Assembly (NCBI RefSeq): GCF_008368715.1
Contig: NZ_SMRS01000005.1
Span: 205,636-269,635, forward strand
DNA from: Nitrincola tapanii
Lineage (GTDB): Bacteria; Pseudomonadota; Gammaproteobacteria; Pseudomonadales; Balneatricaceae
Direction: 5' to 3'
Length of the DNA: 64,000 nucleotides
Shown: one piece after another, positions 1 through 10,279 of the stretch
Layout of the letters: the number at the start of each line of letters is the position of its first letter
How positions within the stretch are numbered: the stretch's first letter is position 1
The notes under the pieces: model-generated
Seen by the model: only the letters and a program-made list of their open reading frames with translations
The model's database searches: none
Told to the model about the DNA's origin: nothing
Made by a program: the position numbers and the translations under genes

Positions 1-153
1 TTGGATCTGGGTGTCTATGGGGCACCGGAAACCTATATTCTCGATGCGCAAGGCGTGATTCGTTACCGTCATGTCGGAGAGGTGAATGAGAAGGTCTGGC
101 AGAACCTAAAAGGTTTGATGCAAGCCATCGCAGCAGAAGGGGATGAAGTATGA
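1..153 (+). CDS. ccmG: CcmG/DsbE thioredoxin-like protein, C-terminal fragment
   Basis: Only the last 50 codons are in the window and the reading frame is open from base 1. The peptide contains GAPETYILDAQGVIRYRHVG, the conserved GAPET and cis-Pro strand of the CcmG/DsbE family. These are membrane-anchored periplasmic thiol-disulfide oxidoreductases that keep apocytochrome c haem-binding cysteines reduced. The stop codon overlaps the ccmH start (ATGA at 150-153), which indicates translational coupling within a ccm operon extending to the left. The active-site CxxC would lie upstream of the window. The family call is firm because of the motif and the ccmHI neighbours. Confidence 0.9.
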   Translation: MDLGVYGAPETYILDAQGVIRYRHVGEVNEKVWQNLKGLMQAIAAEGDEV

Positions 154-656
154 AGTGGGGAAGTTTGCTACTCCTGTTGATGCTCGCTTGGCCCGCCTTA
201 GCGATTGAAAGTTATGACTTCTCTACGGCCGATGGCGAGCGTCGTTACAATCAGATGGTACGTGAACTACGTTGTCCGACCTGTCAAAATCAGGCAATCT
301 CAGATTCCGATGCACCACTGGCTGCCGATTTACGCCGTGAAGTTCATCGCATGATTGAAGAAGGGTACTCGGACGATTACATCCTTGAGTTTATGGTCAA
401 TCGTTATGGTGACTTTGTGCACTATCGTCCACCTTTTACTTCGCAAACCTGGATTCTTTGGTTTGGCCCCTTGGTGCTTTTGGTGTTGGGTGCTTTGGCC
501 GTGTTGCGGATCGCGCGTAACCGTCATATCACGCCTGTTGAAGTCAAAGCCCAACAGCAGGAGTTGCCCTCGGCACTTAGCCCTCAGGAGCAGGCGCGTT
601 TACAAGCCCTGTTAAAAAGTGCTCCCCAGGAAACGCAGCAGGAAACTAAGTCATGA
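150..656 (+). CDS. ccmH: Cytochrome c maturation protein CcmH
   Basis: This 168-residue protein opens with a signal peptide or anchor (about residues 1-18, ending PALA). The diagnostic LRCPTCQNQ motif follows, with Cys42 and Cys45 forming the redox pair that handles apocytochrome c disulfides in the periplasm. A second membrane segment lies around residues 100-120, and the tail is charged and cytoplasmic. The length matches the short CcmH form that is encoded separately from CcmI, unlike the fused E. coli protein. It overlaps ccmG by 4 nt and ccmI by 4 nt, so the three are very likely cotranslated. Nothing unusual was seen. Confidence 0.96.
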   Translation: MKWGSLLLLLMLAWPALAIESYDFSTADGERRYNQMVRELRCPTCQNQAISDSDAPLAADLRREVHRMIEEGYSDDYILEFMVNRYGDFVHYRPPFTSQTWILWFGPLVLLVLGALAVLRIARNRHITPVEVKAQQQELPSALSPQEQARLQALLKSAPQETQQETKS

Positions 657-1924
657 TCTCTCTTTGGTTGGGTATAGCCCTCCTTACCCTGATTGCTTTG
701 GCGATCATTTTTTGGCCTTTGGTAAAAAATCGTCGTCATCAGAACGATGAACCGGAAGTGGATCGTCTTCAGCAAAATATTCAGATTTTTCGGGAGCGTT
801 TATCTGAGCTGGAAAGAGAAAGAGATATCGGTACCCTGACCGATGAGCACTTCATCGAGCTCAAAACCGAATTGGAGCGTAGCCTCCTGATCGATGCTGA
901 AAATCAGGGATACTTCTCGCCGCGCTTAGTGTTAGGGCGCGCGCAGCTGATCAGCATCATCTTGATTGCGCTGATCCTGCCGACTGCTTCGTTTGGTCTG
1001 TATTCTTATTTAGGCCGTGCAGATGACTTAGCGCGTTCGCAGTGGATGCAAAGCTGGGACAATCCTTTTGCACAAGAGGAGCTTAATCTCTCCGAAGCCT
1101 TGGCTCGCCTCGAGTCAGAGTTGGAGCAACGCCCTGAGAATCCGGAAGGTTGGTATCTGTTGGCGACAACACGTATGAACCTAAATGCATTTGATGCCGC
1201 AGTTGAAGCCTTTCAGCAGGTATTAAAATATTTACCGGAGAATACACCCGAGTATCCAGCCGTAATGGGGCAGTTGGCACAAGCTATGTTCTTTGCCAGT
1301 GCTGGGGAGATGACCGCAGCGATTGAGCAGCAATTGCAAGCGACACTGCGCCTAGATGCGAATGAAGTGACCTCCTTAGGGATTGCAGGTATTGCTGCGT
1401 TCGAGCAAGAGGACTATGTCGGCGCCATTACCTACTGGGAACGTGCGCTGACGCGTGCCGAAGGTCAGGCCGCCGAATCCTTAAAAAATGGTATTGAGCG
1501 TGCACGTGCTGCGCTGACAGGGGTGGCTGTTGATGAGCAAGCAGTTACTGACTTAGTCGAGGCTGAATCTGAAGCGATGGCCGCGCTGAGTCTGTATTTG
1601 GATTTGGATGAGTCGATCTTGACTGAAATCACTGCTGATCAGAGCGTGTTTGTATTTGCGCGTCCGGTTGGAGAGCGTATGCCGATTACGGCAATGCGCT
1701 TAAGAGTTGCGGATTTACCGACAGAGATACGCTTTGATGATCGCAACAGCATGTTACCCGATGTACGTCTTTCTGACTTTTCTGAAGTGGATGTCGTGGC
1801 CCGTATCAGTGCTAGTGGACAACCAGAAGAAGGGCCGGGTGACTTCAAAGGAACCCTGAGCAGTGTTAAAGTCAGCACTGATACAGCAGTGATGCGTTTG
1901 CTGATCAGTGAGCGGGTTGAATAA
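653..1924 (+). CDS. ccmI: Cytochrome c biogenesis protein CcmI (TPR)
   Basis: A 423-residue membrane protein with an N-terminal TM (about residues 4-22) and a coiled, charged loop carrying the ERERDIGTLTDEHF segment typical of CcmI. A second TM lies near 100-118. A periplasmic TPR region follows from about 150 to 290 (for example ENPEGWYLLATTRMNLNAFD), then a C-terminal beta-rich domain. CcmI chaperones apocytochrome c to the CcmF/H haem ligation complex. The start overlaps the ccmH stop. The next gene, zipA, begins 73 nt later without an obvious terminator between them. Confidence 0.94.
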   Translation: MISLWLGIALLTLIALAIIFWPLVKNRRHQNDEPEVDRLQQNIQIFRERLSELERERDIGTLTDEHFIELKTELERSLLIDAENQGYFSPRLVLGRAQLISIILIALILPTASFGLYSYLGRADDLARSQWMQSWDNPFAQEELNLSEALARLESELEQRPENPEGWYLLATTRMNLNAFDAAVEAFQQVLKYLPENTPEYPAVMGQLAQAMFFASAGEMTAAIEQQLQATLRLDANEVTSLGIAGIAAFEQEDYVGAITYWERALTRAEGQAAESLKNGIERARAALTGVAVDEQAVTDLVEAESEAMAALSLYLDLDESILTEITADQSVFVFARPVGERMPITAMRLRVADLPTEIRFDDRNSMLPDVRLSDFSEVDVVARISASGQPEEGPGDFKGTLSSVKVSTDTAVMRLLISERVE

Positions 1925-1997
1925 TTCAAGCACCGGGTGTGTTTCAGGTTCAAACCGTTAAATCAACAGGATAACCAGCTGGGGAAACATCAGTATC

Positions 1998-3686
1998 ATG
2001 GAGTTCAGTCTACGGGAGTGGCTAATTGTCGGTGGCGTGATTCTGATCGCCCTGATCCTCTTTGATGGCTGGAGACGCATACGCGCCAATCGTAATAAGT
2101 TACGCTTGGATATTGATAAAACCCTATCGGAGCTGAGCGAGGATGAGACTCGTCCTATCGTGAATCCCGAGCTGCCTAATGGCGGCGCACGCGTGCGTCG
2201 CAGTGTGGAAACCGCAGCGGTTTCTTTACAGGGCTCTTTGCAAGGGTTAGTTCCGAAAGAACCCAAGATTACGCGTGTAGAGCCTGAGTTTAACTATGCG
2301 CCTGAGGCCGTCGAAGAAGCAGCTGCGAGTTCTGCAACACCCGTCGCGCTGGATGCAGGATTCGAGTCAACTCAAAGCGAACAGGCCGAGCACGCTCCTC
2401 TCCCGTCCGCAAGTGCTCCCATCACCGAGCGCGCAGATCTTGCGACAGAAACTGAAGATATCCACAGGCTGCAAGCGGAGATGGAAGCTGAGTTAGAGGC
2501 TCCATCGATTGCACAAGTAGAGTCTCGTTTTGCGCCTGAGCCCGCTGTTGCTGCGCAAGATGAGCCATCCGATCCCGTCAAGCTGGAAGCGGTCGCTGAT
2601 CTGAATTTGGAGATCGATGAGCGTCTTTCGGATCCGTTTGTGCCTGAGTCCGAACCTGTCACTGTGTCCTTGCCTGTGGCGGACGCTGCGCAGGTGGAAG
2701 ACGATGAGGAAGAAGAGCTGCCTGAGCTTGATCCGCTATTTGATGAGATTCCAGAAACCTTGCCGACGCCAAAATCAAATAAGAGTAAAGTACGTGCCTC
2801 CACTGAAGACACTCACCCGGATATGTTTGAGGGGATCAATCTCCCTCTGGATCTCGACAAGCCGGTGGCTGAAATGGTCAACTCGGGTGCACGGCGTGCG
2901 CGTCGTAAAACACATGAAAATCCATCCTTTAGCTTACCTCTAGAGACAGAGCTGCCGGAAATTGCCAGCGCAGAGGCCCTAGAAGCTGAGCTGAGCTTTG
3001 CCCAGCCGGAAATAACGCCACAGGCTCTAGCTAAGCAAGAGCCGAAGATAGACACCTTGCAGCAAGCTTCTTTGATTGATCTTGAATTGCCAGGAGATGA
3101 AACCGCGTTAGATCCAATCGGAAGCCGTACAGCTTCGCAACCGCCTGGATTTGAGTTGACACAAGAAGACTTGGCTGGGCCGGCACCGGAAGCCGCGCCG
3201 CCAGTTGCCCGCACGCAAAGCAAAAAAGCTATAGATGAATTACCCGATCCGGAAGAAGTTTTGGTCATCACGGTGGTCGGGCGCAATCGTCAACTCTTAG
3301 ATGGACCACGTTTACAGCGTGTGGTCGAAGCCTGTGGGATGGAGTTTGGCGACATGTCGATTTTCCATCGCTTTGAAGATAAGCACCCAGCGGCAGCTGT
3401 GCAGTTTAGTATGGCGAATGCCGTGTCACCGGGTACTTTTGATTTGACTGCGATGGAGACTCTGGAAACACCTGCCGTCTCTTTCTTTATGTCGATGCGT
3501 GAGCCTAAAGATGCGATGAATGCGTATGAGTGTATGCTGGCTACCGCAGAAACTCTGGCACGCCATCTCGATGGTGATCTTCTCGATGAAGATCGTTCTG
3601 TGATGCGTGAGCAGACTAAAGAACATTACCGTCAGCGTATCCGTGATTTTGAGATGGCTAATCGCCGCGCTCAGCGCCAGCGTTAA
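1998..3686 (+). CDS. zipA: Cell division protein ZipA
   Basis: The protein has 562 residues. The N-terminus is a single TM anchor (residues about 7-25, WLIVGGVILIALILF) followed by a basic stretch. A long acidic, proline- and alanine-rich linker runs to about residue 415. The C-terminal FtsZ-binding domain starts at VLVITVVGRNRQLLDGPRL. ZipA tethers FtsZ to the inner membrane at the Z-ring. The linker is much longer than in E. coli ZipA (328 residues in total), although linker length varies widely in this family. ligA follows after 24 nt, the zipA-ligA order common in gammaproteobacteria. Confidence 0.93.
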   Translation: MEFSLREWLIVGGVILIALILFDGWRRIRANRNKLRLDIDKTLSELSEDETRPIVNPELPNGGARVRRSVETAAVSLQGSLQGLVPKEPKITRVEPEFNYAPEAVEEAAASSATPVALDAGFESTQSEQAEHAPLPSASAPITERADLATETEDIHRLQAEMEAELEAPSIAQVESRFAPEPAVAAQDEPSDPVKLEAVADLNLEIDERLSDPFVPESEPVTVSLPVADAAQVEDDEEEELPELDPLFDEIPETLPTPKSNKSKVRASTEDTHPDMFEGINLPLDLDKPVAEMVNSGARRARRKTHENPSFSLPLETELPEIASAEALEAELSFAQPEITPQALAKQEPKIDTLQQASLIDLELPGDETALDPIGSRTASQPPGFELTQEDLAGPAPEAAPPVARTQSKKAIDELPDPEEVLVITVVGRNRQLLDGPRLQRVVEACGMEFGDMSIFHRFEDKHPAAAVQFSMANAVSPGTFDLTAMETLETPAVSFFMSMREPKDAMNAYECMLATAETLARHLDGDLLDEDRSVMREQTKEHYRQRIRDFEMANRRAQRQR

Positions 3687-3704
3687 TTCGCATCTATCAG
3701 CTAG

Positions 3705-6068
<2,364 letters not shown>

Positions 6069-6087
6069 AGGCCTCTAATGTTGAGAA

Positions 6088-6729
6088 TCAGGCCCAGCTT
6101 TCGACTTGAGCATCGTTGATCAGTAATCGCACCAGATCCGTGCGTGAGATGATTCCGAGTAGTTCATTGCGCTCGCCGATCACCGGAATGGCACCAATCG
6201 GATACTGCACGAAGATGCGTGCAATCTGTGAAATCTCGGTATCATTAGTGGCTACCAAGATCTGCTTCTGATACACCACGGCTACCGTGACGGTGGAATC
6301 CGTTCCATGCAGTAGCACGTCTTGGCGCGAGAGTAAGCCTAGGGGTTCTTCCTCTTCATTAATCACAACCAGATGTGCGATGGCGTGCTCTTCAAGTAAG
6401 GCCCAAGCCTGGCGGAGTGTGTTAGCAATCCCCGTGGTATGTACCGGAAACGTCATAATTTGCGAGGCTTTGAGTGTTGGCCGAGGCTTAGGTTTTCCCG
6501 CTTTACTGGCTTCTTCATAAGCAATTTGTGCACTGCCGCTGGGGGCACGTTTCGGTACATCTGTCTCTAAACGAATTAGGCCAGAGGTGGAGCCTTGCAA
6601 TTGATCCTCAAAGCCAGGGGTCGCATTGGCATTTTTGGATTCCGTCAGGCCTTCGACCCCGCGCGGTTTGAAAATAGAGCGCAAGGGGGTCTGAATGCGG
6701 TTACCCTGATCTATGATAATCAACGACAT
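6088..6729 (-). CDS. CBS-domain protein
   Basis: A 213-residue protein with an unstructured N-terminal third and two CBS domains. The first runs from about residue 86 (ASQIMTFPVHTTGIANTLRQ) and the second from about 145 to the end (GAIPVIGERNELLGIISRTD). CBS pairs usually sense adenine nucleotides or SAM. No catalytic domain is attached, so this is probably a regulatory subunit. A clear GAGGAG ribosome-binding site sits just upstream. It lies 52 nt downstream of mnmC on the same strand and converges with ligA, 19 nt away. The target is unknown. Confidence 0.85.
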   Translation of the reverse strand: MSLIIIDQGNRIQTPLRSIFKPRGVEGLTESKNANATPGFEDQLQGSTSGLIRLETDVPKRAPSGSAQIAYEEASKAGKPKPRPTLKASQIMTFPVHTTGIANTLRQAWALLEEHAIAHLVVINEEEEPLGLLSRQDVLLHGTDSTVTVAVVYQKQILVATNDTEISQIARIFVQYPIGAIPVIGERNELLGIISRTDLVRLLINDAQVESWA

Positions 6730-6781
6730 ATTAAACTCCTCTGCCTACCTATGAAGTATATCGGCCTTTAGCTGAAAAGCA

Positions 6782-8704
6782 TTAAATTCGCCGCCGAATC
6801 AAATCGCGCAAAATAAACCGATTGGGGTCCAGACGTTGTGCCAGGTGTCGTGGCAGGGGCCAAGCGAGATCTAACATTTGTGCGGCCAGTAACTCAGCAC
6901 TTAACAAGCAAGTGGCTAATCCCTTTGAACCATGCCCAAGGCTAACATACAGACCTGGTAGTAAAGGTGCCGGGCCGGAAATGGGCCAGTTTGCATCGGT
7001 ACGTAGACGTGCGTATTGCGTCAAGTAAGCTGAATAATCACCCACTTGACCGACCAGCGGCAAGTAATCGGGTGTGGAGCTGCGAAAACTGACGCGCCCA
7101 GAAAAGGTTTTTGGATCCAATCCCGCGAACTCGGGCAAGACCTGCGTCAGTTGTTGCAGGTTGCTGAGATGATCCGCGTCCCGCAAATTCGGCTCTGCTT
7201 GGTGCAGGTCAAAACTGGCTCCAAAGCAGTAGTGGCCCTGCCAAGCGGGAGAAATATAACCCTCTCCACAGATCACCTGGTTGAGTTCGGGTAATCCTTG
7301 GGCGGCTACTTCACTGGTTTGGCCACGAATGGCTTTTAACGGCAGGTGCGCAAGCACAGAGAAGTGTTTCGCTTCTGTGGCATTGCACAAGACAAGGTGC
7401 GTGGTGCTCCAGCGGTGTTCGGGGGTGTGTAACTGCCAAACCTGTTCACTGGCCAGCCAGTTGACATCTGTAACAGGGCTGTTGAGATGTAAATGAATTC
7501 TGGGATGCTGCAATAAAAAGTGACAAAACGCTGGAGGAGACACCCAGCCGGCCTCTGGAAAAAATAGACCGGGAGAGAGGATGTTGCGTCCAGTCAGAGT
7601 TTGGATCTGCTCGGCAGACAAAAAATGAACTAGGCGTGGGTCATAGACTGGCGTTAACTGCGTTTGTCGTTCAACTTCTTGAGCGGAGTTGGCCAGTTGT
7701 AATAAACCACTGAGGTGAGAAAAGGCTTGGGCTTCAGGCCCTAACGCACGTAGATAGTGGCGCATCCAGCCTAAACCTGTCATTTGTATTTGACTGGCCG
7801 GTGTCGGGCGAAGAGGTGGTTTGACAAACAGAGCACCCTGTCGGTTGCCCGATGCGCCCTTAGCAATCTGTGCTGCGGCTTCTAGAAGATGTACCTCTAT
7901 GCCGCGTTCTGCGAGTAGGCGTGCTAGGGTGGCTCCGGCTAAACCGGCACCGACAATCACCACCTCACGCGGTGGTGTTGCGACGGCTGATGAATGGGTT
8001 TCGGGCCAGTAGGCGCACAACATTTCGCGCTTGCGCCCAAATCCCTTACGCTTTTCGACCACAAATCCCGCTTCTGTAAGATGCTGACGGATGGGCTTAG
8101 CGACAGTAAAGGTCGCGAGCGTGCAGTTTGGACGACTTAAACGAGCGAGATGTTGAAAAACACTGGCTTGCCACATCTGTGGATTCTTAGCGGGGGCAAA
8201 GCCATCTAAAAACCAGGCATCTACCCCCCCTTCGAGTTCGGGCAAGGTGTCGACTAAATCACCCAAGATCAAAGTGATCAGTACGCGGCCTTGGTCTAAA
8301 AAGAGTCGATGATAACCTTCTTGTAACGGCGGGTACTGGGCTAAAAAATCTTCCAATATGTCCGTAGCAGAAGCGACTTGACTTAATGCTCGGCGCATAT
8401 CTTCTAGGCTCAGAGGATGTTTTTCAAACGAGATAAAATGCAGACGTGCCTCAACCGGCGCAATCTCGTGCCACGCCTTTCGTGCGACAAAAAAGTTGAG
8501 GCCGGTGCCAAAGCCGGTTTCGGCAATCACAAATTCCTGTGTTGGTGCTAAGTGCGCAAAACGCTCTCTGAGATGATTGCCCTGAATAAAGACATGCTCA
8601 CTCTCTGCTTCACCCTGATTAAAATTAAAATAGATGTCATCAAACTCGACTGAGCGGGGTTGTTGATCTTGCCAGGTGAGTTGGGCAGGCGTGAGGCGGC
8701 TCAT
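6782..8704 (-). CDS. mnmC: Bifunctional tRNA modification enzyme MnmC
   Basis: A 640-residue fusion. The N-terminal SAM-dependent methyltransferase (DUF752) has the VIAETGFGTGLNFF glycine motif and the WFLDGFAPAKNPQMW motif. It is followed by an FAD-dependent oxidoreductase with the dinucleotide-binding VVIVGAGLAGATLARLLAE near residue 250. The protein performs the last two steps of mnm5s2U34 wobble modification in tRNA: removal of the carboxymethyl group, then methylation. Length and domain order match the usual gammaproteobacterial MnmC. It follows ampD by 18 nt on the minus strand, probably as one transcript. Confidence 0.96.
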   Translation of the reverse strand: MSRLTPAQLTWQDQQPRSVEFDDIYFNFNQGEAESEHVFIQGNHLRERFAHLAPTQEFVIAETGFGTGLNFFVARKAWHEIAPVEARLHFISFEKHPLSLEDMRRALSQVASATDILEDFLAQYPPLQEGYHRLFLDQGRVLITLILGDLVDTLPELEGGVDAWFLDGFAPAKNPQMWQASVFQHLARLSRPNCTLATFTVAKPIRQHLTEAGFVVEKRKGFGRKREMLCAYWPETHSSAVATPPREVVIVGAGLAGATLARLLAERGIEVHLLEAAAQIAKGASGNRQGALFVKPPLRPTPASQIQMTGLGWMRHYLRALGPEAQAFSHLSGLLQLANSAQEVERQTQLTPVYDPRLVHFLSAEQIQTLTGRNILSPGLFFPEAGWVSPPAFCHFLLQHPRIHLHLNSPVTDVNWLASEQVWQLHTPEHRWSTTHLVLCNATEAKHFSVLAHLPLKAIRGQTSEVAAQGLPELNQVICGEGYISPAWQGHYCFGASFDLHQAEPNLRDADHLSNLQQLTQVLPEFAGLDPKTFSGRVSFRSSTPDYLPLVGQVGDYSAYLTQYARLRTDANWPISGPAPLLPGLYVSLGHGSKGLATCLLSAELLAAQMLDLAWPLPRHLAQRLDPNRFILRDLIRRRI

Positions 8705-8722
8705 GAGGCAGATTGATCCTTG

Positions 8723-9274
8723 TTAAGCTAAAGATTGCAAATATCGATCCCAATCAAACGCAGGTCCTGGATCGGTTTTACGTCCCGGCGCGATATCACT
8801 GTGACCTGTGATACGTTGTGGATTCAATTCTGGATAGCTGTCCATTAACGCTTGGGTGATTATCTGGAGCTGTTGGTATTGTCTGGATGTATAGGCTTGA
8901 TCATCACAACCTTCGAGTTCGATACCAATGGAGAAATCATTACACTGCTCGCGTCCTTGAAAGCTGGATTGTCCCGCATGCCAAGCCCTTTGATCAAAGG
9001 GTACAAACTGCACGACGGAACCTTCACGACGGATGAGAAGATGTGCAGACACGTGCAACCCCGCGATCTCCTGAAAATAAGGGTGGGCTTGCGGATCCAG
9101 GCGATTGAGAAATAAATCCTCAATATAGGGTCCTCCAAACTCACCGGGCGGTAGGCTAATGTTGTGGATCACTAACAGAGAGATCTCACCCTGAGGCCGC
9201 GCATTAAAATTGGGGGAAGGGCGGAAGTCTGCTTCAAGCAGACGATGGTCACGGATCTTGGGATTCGCTGGCAC
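8723..9274 (-). CDS. ampD: 1,6-anhydro-N-acetylmuramyl-L-alanine amidase AmpD
   Basis: This 183-residue cytosolic zinc amidase cleaves anhydro-muropeptides in peptidoglycan recycling, which lowers the AmpR inducer level. Family motifs are LLVIHNISLPPGEFGGPYIE (first zinc histidine), VSAHLLIRREGSVVQFV (including the catalytic region), AWHAGQS, and the C-terminal ITGHSDIAPGRKTDPGPAFD with the remaining zinc ligand and Lys/Asp. The start codon appears to be GTG, with only a weak ribosome-binding site, so the first residues are uncertain. It is transcribed divergently from nadC, the classic ampD/nadC arrangement. Confidence 0.96.
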   Translation of the reverse strand: MPANPKIRDHRLLEADFRPSPNFNARPQGEISLLVIHNISLPPGEFGGPYIEDLFLNRLDPQAHPYFQEIAGLHVSAHLLIRREGSVVQFVPFDQRAWHAGQSSFQGREQCNDFSIGIELEGCDDQAYTSRQYQQLQIITQALMDSYPELNPQRITGHSDIAPGRKTDPGPAFDWDRYLQSLA

Positions 9275-9337
9275 AGTCGGTTACCGCTGGTTAAAATGCT
9301 GAACTATCTTTTAACATCATACCTGAAGCCCTAATTC

Positions 9338-10183
9338 ATGTTGACACTTGAACAGCTGCAACCTGCAATCCTTGAAAATGTCCGTGCTGCACTGGCGGAA
9401 GATGTCGGTACGGGAGATATCACGGCCGATTTGATCCCACCCACTGATCTTGCACGTGCACGCGTGATAACGCGTGAGGCAGCGGTGGTTTGTGGGCGCG
9501 CTTGGGTGGATGAGGTTTTCCGGCAAGTGGATGCGCGTTTGCATCTGGACTGGCAGGTTCAAGATGGAGATGTCGTGGTCCCCGATCAGTGTTTATTTGA
9601 AGTGGAAGGGGCCGCACGTTCCCTTTTGACGGCGGAAAGAGCGGCTTTGAATTTCCTGCAAACCCTATCGGGCACGGCGACCTTGAGTCGTGATTATGCT
9701 CAGCGTGTCGCTCATACCGGCGTGCGTTTACTGGATACACGTAAAACCCTGCCAGGGCTGCGTTTGGCGCAAAAATATGCGGTCAGCTGTGGTGGCTGCT
9801 TTAATCACCGTATTGGCTTATATGATGCCTTCCTGATTAAAGAGAATCATATCCTAGCTTCGGGGGGTATCGCTCAAGCGGTTTCGCGTGCCCATCAGAT
9901 GCATCCCGGTAAACCGGTTGAGGTGGAGGTGGAAAGTTTTGAGGAGCTGGAGCAAGCCTTAGAAGCCGGTGCAGACATTATCATGCTGGATAACTTTACC
10001 CCTGAACAGATGCGTGCCGCCGTAGCGAAGACGTCAGGACGGGCGAAGTTGGAGGCTTCTGGGAATATCACCGATGCGACCTTGCTGGATTACGCTCAAA
10101 CCGGAGTGGATTTTATCTCGATTGGCGCCTTGACCAAGCATTGTCGTGCCATTGATCTGTCGATGCGTTTGCAGCACCTTTAA
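9338..10183 (+). CDS. nadC: Quinolinate phosphoribosyltransferase NadC
   Basis: A 281-residue enzyme of de novo NAD synthesis that converts quinolinate and PRPP to nicotinate mononucleotide. Hallmarks are the early [46 protein letters not shown], the metal-site [11 protein letters not shown], and the C-terminal [13 protein letters not shown]. Its CGGC-FNHR differs by one residue from the common CGGG-xNHR form. The substitution is in a loop and the other substrate-binding residues are present, so it is probably active. It is divergent from ampD with 63 nt between the starts. Confidence 0.96.
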   Translation: MLTLEQLQPAILENVRAALAEDVGTGDITADLIPPTDLARARVITREAAVVCGRAWVDEVFRQVDARLHLDWQVQDGDVVVPDQCLFEVEGAARSLLTAERAALNFLQTLSGTATLSRDYAQRVAHTGVRLLDTRKTLPGLRLAQKYAVSCGGCFNHRIGLYDAFLIKENHILASGGIAQAVSRAHQMHPGKPVEVEVESFEELEQALEAGADIIMLDNFTPEQMRAAVAKTSGRAKLEASGNITDATLLDYAQTGVDFISIGALTKHCRAIDLSMRLQHL

Positions 10184-10204
10184 ATCAGAGGGTGCTGGGC
10201 GGAA

Positions 10205-10262
10205 AGGTTCCTTTACAGAACTCTTTATAGGACCTTTTACAGGACCTTTTATAGGACCACGG
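10205..10262. repeat. Degenerate 12-bp tandem repeat
   Basis: Between nadC and the convergent PilZ gene, a 12-bp unit of the form (C/T)AGGACCTTTTA recurs. Two near-perfect copies (TAGGACCTTTTA then CAGGACCTTTTA, about 10228-10251) are followed by TAGGACC and preceded by more diverged units (AGGTTCCTTTA and CAGAACTCTTTA). No hairpin with a T tract was found. The function is unknown and it may be only slippage. Confidence 0.6.
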
Positions 10263-10279
10263 ACGAGGACGGCAGCGCA

